DNA of 64,000 bases from [Flexibacter] sp. ATCC 35208 (GTDB lineage: Bacteria > Bacteroidota > Bacteroidia > Chitinophagales > Chitinophagaceae): NCBI RefSeq assembly GCF_001975825.1, contig NZ_MTKN01000003.1, forward strand, positions 186,001 through 250,000, read 5' to 3'. This document shows, one piece after another, positions 8,999 through 18,317 of the stretch. A model generated the notes under the pieces. The model was given only the letters and a program-made list of their open reading frames with translations. It was not told where the DNA came from and did not search any database. A program made the translations under genes and the position numbers. Positions within the stretch are counted from its first letter, which is position 1, and each line of letters starts with the position of its first letter.

Positions 8999-9664
8999 CT
9001 AATCCTTCCATAAAAAAGGGAATAGAATCAGGGACAAGCCTACGATGAGTATATCCATGGCACCCAACATCAGGAACATCTTAGGCAGACCGGGCTGATA
9101 GACAGTGATAAATGAGGAACGGGCGATGTTCGACAGCATAGTTAACAAGGGAAGCATAATCGGGAATCCCATGATTGCCATGAGTGCTGCATTCTGATTG
9201 GCCTGAGCTGCAATGGCCGCCAGCATGGTAAAAAGCAGGGAAAGGCTGAGGCCCCCCAGCATAATAACACCCAGGAAATAGGATATATTAATAATAGGAT
9301 TGCCCATAAAGAGAATGCAGCATACCAGGGTAATTATACTCATGAGCGCCATGAGCAGAATATTATATATCAGCTTAGCAATGATGAAGTTACGGGGATG
9401 TACCAGTGAGTAAAAATACAACAGCCGCCCCCGGTTTTCCTGCAAAAAGCTCTTGGCAATCGCATTGACAGAAACAAATAACTGTACCACCCAGAAAAGT
9501 GCATTCCAGGTCTTTTCTTCCGGCTTGCCTATCATCAGGTTAATGACAAATACGGTAGAAATGATATAGAGCAGAACCCCATAAAGCGCATATTTCTGAC
9601 GTAATTCCAGTAATATGTCTTTTTTTACCAGGGTAATTGTTTGTTGGAATGCGGTCGATTTCAT
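8999..9664 (-). CDS. ccmB: Heme exporter subunit CcmB (ABC permease)
   Basis: A 221-residue integral membrane protein with about six helices, starting MKSTAFQQTITLVKKDILLELRQ, the typical CcmB cytoplasmic N-terminus. CcmB is the permease partner of the ATPase CcmA, releasing heme-loaded CcmE. The longer open frame upstream runs antisense into the biotin carboxylase gene and is rejected; the ATG chosen is preceded by a TATCTTTG promoter box. The gene is 42 bases upstream of ccmC in the same direction. CcmA is not adjacent. Confidence 0.9.
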   Translation of the reverse strand: MKSTAFQQTITLVKKDILLELRQKYALYGVLLYIISTVFVINLMIGKPEEKTWNALFWVVQLFVSVNAIAKSFLQENRGRLLYFYSLVHPRNFIIAKLIYNILLMALMSIITLVCCILFMGNPIINISYFLGVIMLGGLSLSLLFTMLAAIAAQANQNAALMAIMGFPIMLPLLTMLSNIARSSFITVYQPGLPKMFLMLGAMDILIVGLSLILFPFLWKD

Positions 9665-9671
9665 GAGGGGG

Positions 9672-9679
9672 CAAAGATA
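9672..9679 (-). promoter_or_regulatory. -7 promoter element for ccmB
   Basis: TATCTTTG on the minus strand, an exact TAnnTTTG match, ends seven bases before the ccmB ATG. It overlaps the divergent control region of the biotin carboxylase gene. Confidence 0.4.
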
Positions 9680-9682
9680 CCT

Positions 9683-9690
9683 TATATTCG
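9683..9690 (+). promoter_or_regulatory. Possible -7 promoter element for the biotin carboxylase gene
   Basis: TATATTCG, one base off TAnnTTTG, ends five bases before the ATG, so the leader would be very short. Weak on its own. Confidence 0.3.
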
Positions 9691-9695
9691 CTTTT

Positions 9696-11171
9696 ATGAA
9701 AAAAATACTGGTAGCCAATCGCGGCGAAATCGCACTACGTATTATGCGATCTGCACGGGAAATGGGCATTGCTACTGTAGCGGTGTATTCTGAAGCTGAC
9801 CGTACCATGCCCTTTGTACAATATGCTGATGAAGCTATCTGTATAGGCCCTGCCCCATCCAGCCAATCCTACCTGCAAATCGAAAAGATCCTGGCAGCAG
9901 CCAAACAAGCCGGAGCGGATGCCATCCATCCGGGTTATGGATTTCTAAGCGAAAATGCCCGTTTTGCTGCAGCGGTGATTGCCGCTGGTATTACTTTCAT
10001 TGGCCCCAGCGCCTACGCCATCGAAATGATGGGTAGCAAACTGGCCGCCAAACAAGCCGCTCAAAAATTCGGCGTACCAATGGTACCCGGTACCGAAACG
10101 CCCCTACGCAGCCTTGAGGAGGCCCAGGAGGTCGTGAAAAAAACTGGCTTCCCTATTCTGATCAAAGCCTCTGCCGGTGGTGGAGGTAAAGGTATGCGGG
10201 TAGTAAACGCAGCCTCAGAGCTGGAAGAACAGATCCGGCTGGCCAAAAGTGAAGCCATGAGCGCCTTTGGCGACGATGCCGTTTTCATTGAAAAATATGT
10301 AGGTGCTCCCCGCCACATTGAAATACAAATACTGGGTGACCAGCATGGTAATTACGTATATCTCTTTGAACGTGAGTGTTCTATACAACGCCGTCACCAG
10401 AAACTGATCGAAGAAGCGCCCTCCTCCTGCCTGACGCCGGATATCCGTTCCGCCATGGGCAAGTGCGCGCTTGATGTAGCCAAAGCCTGTAACTATTATG
10501 GGGCCGGCACAGTAGAGTTCCTCGTAGATGAACAGTTACAATTTTATTTCCTGGAAATGAACACCCGCCTGCAGGTGGAACACCCGGTGACAGAACTGAT
10601 CACTGGACAGGACCTGGTAAAAGAGCAGATCAGGATAGCCAGAGGGGAAAAATTATCTTTTTCACAGGAAGACCTGACAATAAATGGCCATGCCATCGAG
10701 TTAAGGATATGTGCAGAAGACCCTGCCAGCAATTTCCTGCCGGATACAGGTACACTTGAAACTTATGTACGCCCTCAGGGATATGGGATCAGGGTAGATG
10801 ACGGGTATGAAGCAGGCATGGATATACCTATATATTATGACCCTATGATTGCCAAACTCATTGCCTGGGGCGCTAACAGAGAGGAAGCAAGGGAAAGATT
10901 GATCCGTGCGATTGCTGAGTACCAGGTAAAAGGGATCCAGACCACTTTACCGTTTGGCAGCTGGGCACTGCAACAACCTGCATTCATCAACGGACAATTC
11001 GATACTAATTTTATTGGGAAATACTTCACGCCACAATCTTTGGAAACTCCGTCGCCGGATGCAGCCCGGGCGGCCGCACTTCTGGCTGTACAGGTTTGGC
11101 AGGAGGAACTGCGAAAAGCACAACAGCAACCTGTAAACCAGGCGGAAGGCAGATGGAAAACCCGCCGCTAA
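9696..11171 (+). CDS. accC: Biotin carboxylase subunit of acetyl-CoA or acyl-CoA carboxylase
   Basis: ATP-dependent carboxylation of the biotin carried by BCCP. From MKKILVANRGEIALRIMRSA the protein is 491 residues, about 40 longer than E. coli AccC, as in many Bacteroidota acyl-CoA carboxylase alpha subunits. Motifs: YGFLSEN near 81, the ATP-grasp loop ASAGGGGKGMR at 158-168 and EMNTRLQVEHPVTE at 287-300. There is no biotinyl domain at the C-terminus and no BCCP or carboxyltransferase gene beside it. It could therefore serve acetyl-CoA, propionyl-CoA or another acyl-CoA. The start is set by the conserved N-terminus. It is divergent from ccmB. Confidence 0.92.
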   Translation: MKKILVANRGEIALRIMRSAREMGIATVAVYSEADRTMPFVQYADEAICIGPAPSSQSYLQIEKILAAAKQAGADAIHPGYGFLSENARFAAAVIAAGITFIGPSAYAIEMMGSKLAAKQAAQKFGVPMVPGTETPLRSLEEAQEVVKKTGFPILIKASAGGGGKGMRVVNAASELEEQIRLAKSEAMSAFGDDAVFIEKYVGAPRHIEIQILGDQHGNYVYLFERECSIQRRHQKLIEEAPSSCLTPDIRSAMGKCALDVAKACNYYGAGTVEFLVDEQLQFYFLEMNTRLQVEHPVTELITGQDLVKEQIRIARGEKLSFSQEDLTINGHAIELRICAEDPASNFLPDTGTLETYVRPQGYGIRVDDGYEAGMDIPIYYDPMIAKLIAWGANREEARERLIRAIAEYQVKGIQTTLPFGSWALQQPAFINGQFDTNFIGKYFTPQSLETPSPDAARAAALLAVQVWQEELRKAQQQPVNQAEGRWKTRR

Positions 11172-11288
11172 ACGTTCATTTATTCCGTCTCATCCATCCC
11201 CTTAAAAACCATCAAATTGTTAAGATAATTCTAAAGCGCGATTCAATAACGGTAAAACGTACTAGTTTTGTTATTGTATATTTCTATT

Positions 11289-11795
11289 ATGAGACGGTTT
11301 ATTTTATTAGTTATTTCGTTTTTCTACCGCCCATTTGCCAAAGTGATGCCCTTTCAGACCTTCCGCTACCTGGCATGTGGTGGAGGTAATACGGTGTTGG
11401 ACATATGTTTATATTATATCAGCTACCATTACATCCTTGGAGGAGGTAACGACCTCATTCCCCCTGCTGACGTAGTCTTACCATTTATCACTATACAGGC
11501 GCATATCGCAGCTTTATTTATGGCGCTTGCTGTCACTTTTCCCACAGGTTTCCTGTTGAGCAAATACATCGTATTCTCTGAATCTAACCTGAGAGGCCGG
11601 GTACAACTGGTCCGCTACTTTATGATGGTAGGCACCTGCCTGCTGCTGAACTATGGATTCATGAAATTGTTTGTAGACCACCTGCACTTATACCCTACTC
11701 CTTCCAAAATACTGACTACCTGCTTTGTTGTAATATTCAGTTACCTGGCACAGAAGAGGTTCACATTCAAGGTAAAAGTAGCGGAGCAAAAATAA
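11289..11795 (+). CDS. GtrA-family membrane protein
   Basis: A 168-residue protein with four predicted membrane helices, opening with FQTFRYLACGGGNTVLDICLY, the usual first helix of GtrA proteins (family name from the O-antigen glucosylation protein GtrA). The family is thought to move lipid-linked sugars across the inner membrane or to anchor other glycan enzymes. TGFLLSKYIVFSES and the closing SYLAQKRFTF are also typical. The ATG at MRRFILL is preferred over an upstream alternative start seven codons earlier. It converges on tdk with only three bases between the stop codons. Confidence 0.85.
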   Translation: MRRFILLVISFFYRPFAKVMPFQTFRYLACGGGNTVLDICLYYISYHYILGGGNDLIPPADVVLPFITIQAHIAALFMALAVTFPTGFLLSKYIVFSESNLRGRVQLVRYFMMVGTCLLLNYGFMKLFVDHLHLYPTPSKILTTCFVVIFSYLAQKRFTFKVKVAEQK

Positions 11796-11798
11796 AGA

Positions 11799-12365
11799 CT
11801 ACTCTTCGTAATAACAGTGCCTGCAACGGGGTTCGTACAGGTCTGTTTCTCCTAACAATACGGTATGCTTATCGGCTGATTTACGGTAAGAATAATTGGC
11901 GATGTTGCCACACTTCACGCAGATGGCGTGCAGCTTGGTAATGTAATCTGCCTTCGCCAGCAAAAATGGCATCTGCCCAAATGGCTTACCCATGTAATCC
12001 ATGTCCAGACCTGCCACAATTACACGAATTCCACGTAATGCCAGTTGGTCGCACACTTCCATCAATTCACCATCAAAGAACTGGGCTTCGTCTATGCCCA
12101 CGACATCTACGTCTTGCGCAAGCAACAGGATCTGCTGGGAGTTCTCAAGAGGGGTGCTTTTTATTCTGCTTTCATCGTGAGAAACAATATGTTGTACGTC
12201 GTAGCGGGTATCTATGACCGGTTTAAATATTTCGACTTTTAAATTGGCAATGCGGGCCCTTTTTAATCTCCTGATCAACTCCTCCGTTTTTCCAGAAAAC
12301 ATTGAGCCACAGATCACTTCTATCCAACCCCTTCGCCCTCCTGCAAGAGAAGGTTCAATAAACAT
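11799..12365 (-). CDS. tdk: Thymidine kinase (type II)
   Basis: Phosphorylates thymidine with ATP in the salvage pathway. The 188-residue protein has the Walker A loop GSMFSGKT at residues 20-27, DEAQFF at 92-97 and the lasso-domain structural zinc site made of Cys149, Cys152, Cys181 and Cys184. Length and motif order match bacterial type II thymidine kinases. It stands alone between gtrA-like and the Pro-rich gene. Confidence 0.96.
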   Translation of the reverse strand: MFIEPSLAGGRRGWIEVICGSMFSGKTEELIRRLKRARIANLKVEIFKPVIDTRYDVQHIVSHDESRIKSTPLENSQQILLLAQDVDVVGIDEAQFFDGELMEVCDQLALRGIRVIVAGLDMDYMGKPFGQMPFLLAKADYITKLHAICVKCGNIANYSYRKSADKHTVLLGETDLYEPRCRHCYYEE

Positions 12366-12494
12366 AATATACTATTTTGATTTACAGTTAATTAAAATGG
12401 TATAACTTCATGCAAATAAAATAAATTCTCCCAGACTACGTTAACAATTAACGCATGGAACGCATTTTGCATTAAATTATTTTTTTTTGCGATT

Positions 12495-13568
12495 ATGGAA
12501 AAAATAAGTGCATTAATTGACAAGTTACAGGAATTAAAGACGACTGGCGCGACCCTGCAGTCTATATCATATTACGTGCAATTATTGCAGGCGGAGATTC
12601 TTCATGCCCGTAGTCTTGAAAGAGAACGGGAAAGAGAATTACAACGCAGACAGAGTAATATTGCTGTAATTATGCCGGGAGCGACTATGGCTGACCCGGA
12701 AGTTACAGTTGATTCCAATGATAACATAACCGCCCCGCAATTTACGCCATCTGAGTCAATACCAGTTGTTGAATATAAACGACCTGAACCGCCAGCTCCA
12801 GAGCCAGTAGGAATGATTGAACCGGCACCGGTTGTAAATCAACCTATTGCGGAGAAAACGCCAGAGCCTGCGCCAGAACCACTGAGGGCGTACCAGTCAC
12901 CGGCTCCTACATTAGAAGCATTGAAAGCGTATCAGTCGCCAGTACCTGAACAGGATGCCCTGAAAGCTTATCAAACACCTGCGCCGGAGCCAAAACCAGT
13001 ACCAGTTCCTGAACCACCGGTCGCTTACCAGCCACCGACACCAGCTCCAGAACCAATACCTGCACCCGCTCCTACTCCTGCTCCCAAAGAAGAAGAAAAA
13101 CAACCTGTGTTCATCACCCTTTTCGGTGACCATAGCCAGCCCGTTGTCAGTGCTTCCAGACCAGAAAAAGTCGAAAAGGTTGAAAAACCTGAAAAAACGG
13201 AAAAGCCTGAAACCAACGGTATTCACTCCGAGTTAAAAGAACTGAACCAAAAAGTAGCACAAAATATTCCTTCCCTAAACGACCGCCTGCGTCAAAGTCA
13301 GTCAGAGATCGGTGATCGCTTCAACGATATGCCTATCAAAGACCTGCGCCAGGCTATCGGTATCAACGACAAATTCCAGTTCATCCAGGAACTGTTCCGT
13401 GGTGATGTAGACTCTTATGAGCGCTCCGTCAAGACAATCAATGAGATGCACTCATTGCCGGATGCGGAATACTGGATAGAAAGAGAGTTGAAAATCAGGC
13501 AGGGTTGGGTAGATGATAACCGTGTCGTTCGCCAGTTCTATGCTTTGGTGAAAAAACGTTTCTCCTGA
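12495..13568 (+). CDS. Pro-rich linker protein with a conserved Bacteroidota C-terminal domain, function unknown
   Basis: A 357-residue protein in three parts. Residues 1-55 are a charged helix, probably coiled coil (LERERERELQRRQ). Residues 95-200 are a Pro/Ala-rich linker containing four AYQ(S/T/P)P repeats at about 132, 145, 158 and 177, then a Lys-Glu stretch at 224-239. Residues 245-357 form a compact helical region with DLRQAIGINDKFQFIQELF, which I recognise as a widespread Bacteroidota segment without assigned function. No signal peptide or membrane helix is seen, so a cytoplasmic scaffold or tether is possible. Its 3' end overlaps the convergent waaA by 31 bases. Confidence 0.8.
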   Translation: MEKISALIDKLQELKTTGATLQSISYYVQLLQAEILHARSLERERERELQRRQSNIAVIMPGATMADPEVTVDSNDNITAPQFTPSESIPVVEYKRPEPPAPEPVGMIEPAPVVNQPIAEKTPEPAPEPLRAYQSPAPTLEALKAYQSPVPEQDALKAYQTPAPEPKPVPVPEPPVAYQPPTPAPEPIPAPAPTPAPKEEEKQPVFITLFGDHSQPVVSASRPEKVEKVEKPEKTEKPETNGIHSELKELNQKVAQNIPSLNDRLRQSQSEIGDRFNDMPIKDLRQAIGINDKFQFIQELFRGDVDSYERSVKTINEMHSLPDAEYWIERELKIRQGWVDDNRVVRQFYALVKKRFS

Positions 13569-14785
13569 ATATAAGCCAGAATTTTTCCGGTTGCACCCTT
13601 ATTTTCGGCCACAAAACGGCCGGCGGCATTACCTATTTGCATACAGCGGGTATCGTCTTCCAGTAAGGATTCCATTTCTGTAGTTAATGCACTGACATTA
13701 GCAATGGTCGCACCACCACCTGCTGCCAATAATGCAGCTGCTTCCGGGTATTTATGGAATACTGGCCCGAATACTACCGGCTTGCTGTAAGTAGCCGGCT
13801 CCAGGATATTGTGAATGCCATCTTTTCCAAATCCCCCACCGATAAAGGTAACGCGGGCATAACGATATAACAGGGACAACAGACCAATATTATCAATGAT
13901 CAGCACCTCGCCCTGACCGCCCTGTGAATAACGGACAGCGCCGGGGAACAATGACTGCACCTGTTTAATATGCGCTTCATGAATCTCATGCGGCGCCAGT
14001 ATCAAACAGCGATCGGGTTTCGCATTTGTTTTCCACCATTCAGCCAGTGCCTGTTCATCGGCTTCCCAGGTACTACCTGCTATCACAGCCTTACGGCCAC
14101 TGATAAAGGTTTCGATAGCGGGCAAAGAGGCAGGCTCCTCCAACAGCGCCGATACCCTGTCAAAACGGGTATCCCCAGCCAGGCTTGCTCTTTCAATACC
14201 CAGCTGCCGGATCAGGTCCAGCGAATCCTGGTTTTGTACAAAAATCCAGTCAAACTGCCGGAGCAATTGTCTGAAAATACCACCATAAGGCTTGAAAAAT
14301 AACTGGTTAGGTCTGAAAATACCGGAAATAAGCAATACTGGTAGCTGCCTTTGGGACAAGGCTGTCAGGAAATGATACCAGAACTCATATTTAATAAAGA
14401 TCACCAGTGTCGGATGTACGATGTCCAGGAAATCTGTGGCATTGCCCGGAGTATCCAACGGGAGGTAGTATACGTAATCAGCTCCCTGGTAATTCTTACG
14501 CACCTCGTACCCGGATGGGGAATAAAAGGTGAGCAGGATACGGCAATGGGGGTATTGGGCCCGGATCGCCTCCAGCACGGGTCTCCCCTGCTCAAATTCA
14601 CCCAGCGAGGCGGCATGCACCCAAATGAGGGGGCCGGATCCTTTCAGCTGTTCCTTCATCCGTTCCCGCCAGTGACGGCGGCCTTCAATCCACAGTTTCG
14701 CTTTGGCATTGCCGATAATTGCAGCCAGCCCAACCCCGGCCCGGTATGATCTTATTCCTATATTATATATGGCATTTCCCAGCAT
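13538..14785 (-). CDS. waaA: 3-deoxy-D-manno-octulosonic acid transferase (GT30)
   Basis: Adds Kdo from CMP-Kdo to lipid A precursor at the inner membrane. The 415-residue protein has the N-terminal hydrophobic anchor region, WVHAASLGEFEQGRP with the catalytic Glu, a middle linker, and the C-terminal donor-binding half with GSTWEADE and FGKDGIHNILEPATYSKPVVFGP. These are standard WaaA/KdtA blocks. A TATCTTTG element lies 37 bases before the start. The 3' end overlaps the Pro-rich gene by 31 bases. Whether it adds one or more Kdo residues cannot be read from the sequence. Confidence 0.94.
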   Translation of the reverse strand: MLGNAIYNIGIRSYRAGVGLAAIIGNAKAKLWIEGRRHWRERMKEQLKGSGPLIWVHAASLGEFEQGRPVLEAIRAQYPHCRILLTFYSPSGYEVRKNYQGADYVYYLPLDTPGNATDFLDIVHPTLVIFIKYEFWYHFLTALSQRQLPVLLISGIFRPNQLFFKPYGGIFRQLLRQFDWIFVQNQDSLDLIRQLGIERASLAGDTRFDRVSALLEEPASLPAIETFISGRKAVIAGSTWEADEQALAEWWKTNAKPDRCLILAPHEIHEAHIKQVQSLFPGAVRYSQGGQGEVLIIDNIGLLSLLYRYARVTFIGGGFGKDGIHNILEPATYSKPVVFGPVFHKYPEAAALLAAGGGATIANVSALTTEMESLLEDDTRCMQIGNAAGRFVAENKGATGKILAYIQEKRFFTKA

Positions 14786-14822
14786 CCTGATGACGTACTT
14801 GTACTGAATTTTTTAACAGGAG

Positions 14823-14830
14823 CAAAGATA
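14823..14830 (-). promoter_or_regulatory. -7 promoter element for waaA
   Basis: TATCTTTG on the minus strand, exact TAnnTTTG match, 37 bases upstream of the waaA ATG and 24 bases from the opposing element for the sugar operon. Confidence 0.5.
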
Positions 14831-14854
14831 CTGCCCTTCCTATGTCAAAATTTG

Positions 14855-14862
14855 TAAATTTG
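14855..14862 (+). promoter_or_regulatory. -7 promoter element for the sugar-nucleotide operon
   Basis: TAAATTTG, exact TAnnTTTG match, 31 bases before the DegT-family ATG. No clear TTTG at -33. Confidence 0.5.
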
Positions 14863-14893
14863 CCTCACTTTAAACAAAATATCTATCCCAGAC

Positions 14894-16033
14894 ATGGTTC
14901 CGATTCAAATGGTGGATCTCAAACGCCAATACAACAAGATAAAACCGCAGGTAGATGCTGCTATGGCGGAAGTTTTAGAAAGTGCAGCTTATATTAATGG
15001 TGCGCCAGTACAGAAATTTACGTCGGCTCTGCAAGACTATCTGGGAGTGAAGCACGTAATTCCCTGTGCCAACGGTACCGATGCATTACAGATCGCCATT
15101 ATGGCGCTGGATCTGCAACCTGGTGATGAAGTCATTACACCATCCTTTACCTTTATTGCTACAGCCGAAGTAATAGCTCTCCTGCAGCTTAAACCCGTTT
15201 TCGTTGATGTAGATCCAAAGACATTCTGTCTTGACCCGGTGGCAGTTGAAAAGGCCATCACACCAAAAACCAAAGCAATCGTTCCCGTGCACCTGTATGG
15301 CCATAGTGCTGACATGGAGCCAATTATGGAAATTTCACGCAAGTACAATATTCCTGTTATCGAAGATAACGCTCAGGCGATCGGTGGTACTTATACCTTC
15401 TCCGATGGAACTGTGAAGAAAACCGGAGCTATCGGTCAGATAGGCTGTACTTCCTTCTTCCCTTCCAAGAACCTGGGTTGCTATGGTGATGGCGGAGCCC
15501 TGTTCACTAACGACGATGCCCTGGCTGCAAAGATCAAAATGATCGCCAACCACGGACAGTCTCAACGTTACTATCATGATGTAGTGGGTATCAATTCCCG
15601 CCTGGATACACTACAGGCGGTGGTATTGAACATCAAGCTCCCGCTGCTGGATGAGTATATCAAGGCCCGTCGTGCAGTAGCTGACGCCTACGATGCAGCA
15701 TTTGCCAACCATCCAAAGATTACGGTACCTTACCGTGCGGCAAACAGCTATCACGTATATCACCAGTATACATTACAACTCGAAGGTGCAGACCGTCTTG
15801 CACTTCAACAATATTTAGCTGAGCAGCAAGTTCCTGCTATGATTTATTATCCTGTACCTGCTCACAAGCAAAAGATGTTTGCCAATTTTGGCGGCGCTGA
15901 TTTTAACCTGCCTATTACAGACTCTCTGACGTCCAAAGTGATCTCCTTACCGATCCACACCGAAATGGATGCAGACCAATTGAATCACATTATTCACTCC
16001 GTTCTTTCATTTTTAAATCAAACCTCCAAATGA
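14894..16033 (+). CDS. DegT/DnrJ/EryC1/StrS-family sugar aminotransferase
   Basis: PLP-dependent transaminase acting on a keto-sugar nucleotide. The 379-residue protein shows CANGTDALQIAIMAL at the cofactor site, VHLYGHSADM, IEDNAQAIGG and the PLP lysine Lys192 in FFPSKNLGCYGDGG. Overall it most resembles WbpE/WlbC-type enzymes that aminate C3 of a UDP-hexuronate, but specificity within this family is hard to read and QdtB-like activity on a dTDP-keto-sugar is an alternative given the downstream rfb genes. First gene of the operon; its stop overlaps the ugd start (ATGA). Confidence 0.9.
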   Translation: MVPIQMVDLKRQYNKIKPQVDAAMAEVLESAAYINGAPVQKFTSALQDYLGVKHVIPCANGTDALQIAIMALDLQPGDEVITPSFTFIATAEVIALLQLKPVFVDVDPKTFCLDPVAVEKAITPKTKAIVPVHLYGHSADMEPIMEISRKYNIPVIEDNAQAIGGTYTFSDGTVKKTGAIGQIGCTSFFPSKNLGCYGDGGALFTNDDALAAKIKMIANHGQSQRYYHDVVGINSRLDTLQAVVLNIKLPLLDEYIKARRAVADAYDAAFANHPKITVPYRAANSYHVYHQYTLQLEGADRLALQQYLAEQQVPAMIYYPVPAHKQKMFANFGGADFNLPITDSLTSKVISLPIHTEMDADQLNHIIHSVLSFLNQTSK

Positions 16034-17343
16034 AAATTACAGTAGTAGGCACCGGGTACGTAGGGTTGGTCACTGGTACTTGTTTTGCTGAAACCGGTAA
16101 CGATGTCACCTGTGTAGACATTGATGCCGCTAAGGTGAACAAGTTGTCCGGCGGACAAATCACTATTTACGAGCCCGGCCTGGAAAAATTATTTGAACGT
16201 AACCTCAAAGAAAATCGTCTGCAGTTCACTACTGACCTTGCAGCCGGTGTGAAAGACGCTGAAGTGATCTTTCTTGCACTCCCTACCCCTCCCGGTGAAG
16301 ATGGCTCCGCAGACCTCTCTTACATCCTGAAAGTGGCCGAACAACTGGGTAACATCATTACAGACTACAAGGTTATTGTAGACAAAAGCACTGTACCAGT
16401 AGGCACTGCCGACAAAGTACAGGCTACTATTGCCCAAAACTGCAAATGTGAATTCGATGTGGTGTCCAACCCTGAGTTCCTGCGCGAAGGTGTAGCTGTG
16501 GATGACTTCATGAAACCTGACCGCGTGGTAATAGGTACCCGTTCAGAAAGAGCCCGCAAAGTAATGGGCGAACTGTTCGGACCATTCGTTCGCCAGGGTA
16601 ATCCCATCCTGTTCATGGATGAAAAATCTGCAGAACTGACTAAGTATGCTGCTAACTCTTTCCTCGCTACCAAAATCTCTTTCATGAACGAAATCGCCAT
16701 CCTGTGCGAAAAACTGGGTGCCGATGTAGACATGGTACGCCGTGGTGTAGGTAGCGATGACCGTATCGGTAAGCGCTTCCTGTTCCCAGGTATTGGTTAC
16801 GGTGGTAGCTGCTTCCCTAAGGACGTACAGGCACTGGTAAAATCTTCTGAAGATGCAGGATATGACTTCAGTATCCTGAACGCAGTAATGGACGTGAATG
16901 AAAAGCAAAAGCTGTTCCTGCTGCCAAAGATCAATGCCTTCTTTAATAACGACCTGAAAGGTAAACACTTTGCACTGTGGGGACTGGCCTTCAAGCCAAA
17001 TACCGACGATATTCGCGAAGCACCGGCTTTATATATCATAGATGCACTGGTGGCCGCAGGTGCTACTATTACAGTACACGACCCTGAAGCCATGGAGAAT
17101 GTAAAAAGACTGCTGGGAGACAAAGTATCTTACGCCAGTCACCAGTACGATTGCCTGGACAATGCAGATGCATTGGTGATAGCAACCGAATGGAGCGTAT
17201 TCAGAACGCCTGACTTCGAGAAAATCAAGTCAACACTGAATAACCCACTCATATTCGACGGTCGTAACCTGTTTGACGTGGCAAGGATGCAGGAACTAGG
17301 CTTTCATTATGAGAGCGTAGGCCGCGCAGCTGCTTCTATTTAA
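16030..17343 (+). CDS. ugd: UDP-glucose 6-dehydrogenase
   Basis: Oxidises UDP-glucose to UDP-glucuronate with two NAD. The 437-residue protein has the NAD motif GTGYVGLVTGTCFAE near the N-terminus, the conserved KSTVPVGT, NPEFLREG, and the catalytic Cys261 in GYGGSCFPKD. The C-terminal UDP-binding domain is complete. Translationally coupled to the aminotransferase by a four-base overlap, and followed after 18 bases by uxs, which would use its product. UDP-N-acetyl sugar dehydrogenases are relatives, but the pairing with uxs favours UDP-glucose. Confidence 0.94.
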   Translation: MKITVVGTGYVGLVTGTCFAETGNDVTCVDIDAAKVNKLSGGQITIYEPGLEKLFERNLKENRLQFTTDLAAGVKDAEVIFLALPTPPGEDGSADLSYILKVAEQLGNIITDYKVIVDKSTVPVGTADKVQATIAQNCKCEFDVVSNPEFLREGVAVDDFMKPDRVVIGTRSERARKVMGELFGPFVRQGNPILFMDEKSAELTKYAANSFLATKISFMNEIAILCEKLGADVDMVRRGVGSDDRIGKRFLFPGIGYGGSCFPKDVQALVKSSEDAGYDFSILNAVMDVNEKQKLFLLPKINAFFNNDLKGKHFALWGLAFKPNTDDIREAPALYIIDALVAAGATITVHDPEAMENVKRLLGDKVSYASHQYDCLDNADALVIATEWSVFRTPDFEKIKSTLNNPLIFDGRNLFDVARMQELGFHYESVGRAAASI

Positions 17344-17361
17344 CATTCAACCAAAATATTT

Positions 17362-18306
17362 ATGGAGAAAAAAAGAATTCTGATCACTGGTGCTGCAGGT
17401 TTCCTGGGCTCACACCTCTGTGATCGTTTCATAAAAGAAGGTTACCAGGTAGTTGGAATGGATAACCTTATCACCGGCAATATCAAGAACATCGAACACC
17501 TGTTCCCGTTACCGGAATTTGAATACTACCATCATGATGTCAGCAAATTCGTGCACGTATCCGGCAAACTGGATTATATCCTACATTTTGCCTCTCCTGC
17601 GAGCCCGATTGACTATCTGAAAATGCCGATCCAGACACTGAAAGTAAGCTCCCTCGGTACCCACAACCTGCTGGGTCTTGCCAAGGAGAAGAAAGCCAGG
17701 ATCCTGGTAGCTTCCACTTCAGAAGTATATGGAGACCCGTTGGTACATCCACAGACAGAAGAATACTGGGGCAATGTGAATCCAATAGGTCCACGTGGAG
17801 TGTATGATGAGGCGAAACGCTTCATGGAATCGATTACCATGGCTTATCACAATTTCCACGGTGTAGAAACACGCATCATCCGCATCTTCAATACTTATGG
17901 TCCAAGAATGCGCCTCAATGACGGCCGTGCACTGCCTGCATTCATGAGCCAGGCATTGACAGGACAGGATCTGACTGTATTCGGAGATGGCTCTCAGACC
18001 CGGTCTTTCTGCTATGTAGACGACCTGGTAGAAGGCATTTACCGCCTGCTGCTGAGCGATTACCACTTACCGGTAAACATCGGAAATCCTGCAGAGATTA
18101 CACTGAAAGAATTTGCGGAAGAAATCATAGCACTGACCGGTACCAAGCAAAAACTGGTGTACCAGCCATTGCCAAAAGATGATCCGAAGCAACGTAAACC
18201 AGACATTACAAAGGCACAAGAGATACTGGGCTGGTCTCCTAAAGTGGATAGAAAAGACGGTCTGCGCATCACATACGAATACTTCAAAGAAGCTCTTAAC
18301 AAATAA
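17362..18306 (+). CDS. uxs: UDP-glucuronate decarboxylase (UDP-xylose synthase), extended SDR
   Basis: Predicted to turn UDP-glucuronate into UDP-xylose. The 314-residue extended short-chain dehydrogenase has [14 protein letters not shown] at its start, the catalytic Ser/Tyr/Lys set with STSEVYGDP and Tyr148/Lys152 in GVYDEAKRF, and [35 protein letters not shown] is typical of UXS enzymes. It follows ugd directly, which supplies the substrate. Without a decarboxylation assay, another UDP-sugar epimerase role cannot be excluded. Confidence 0.9.
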   Translation: MEKKRILITGAAGFLGSHLCDRFIKEGYQVVGMDNLITGNIKNIEHLFPLPEFEYYHHDVSKFVHVSGKLDYILHFASPASPIDYLKMPIQTLKVSSLGTHNLLGLAKEKKARILVASTSEVYGDPLVHPQTEEYWGNVNPIGPRGVYDEAKRFMESITMAYHNFHGVETRIIRIFNTYGPRMRLNDGRALPAFMSQALTGQDLTVFGDGSQTRSFCYVDDLVEGIYRLLLSDYHLPVNIGNPAEITLKEFAEEIIALTGTKQKLVYQPLPKDDPKQRKPDITKAQEILGWSPKVDRKDGLRITYEYFKEALNK

Positions 18307-18317
18307 ATAACTCAACA

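Noticed and set aside
9665..9808. Upstream extension of ccmB
   Set aside because: It runs antisense into the conserved biotin carboxylase N-terminus; CcmB homologues begin at MKSTAFQQ.
12912..13226. Minus-strand open frame rich in Phe/Arg/Trp opposite the Pro-rich gene
   Set aside because: Low-complexity mirror of the Pro-rich linker codons; antisense artefact.
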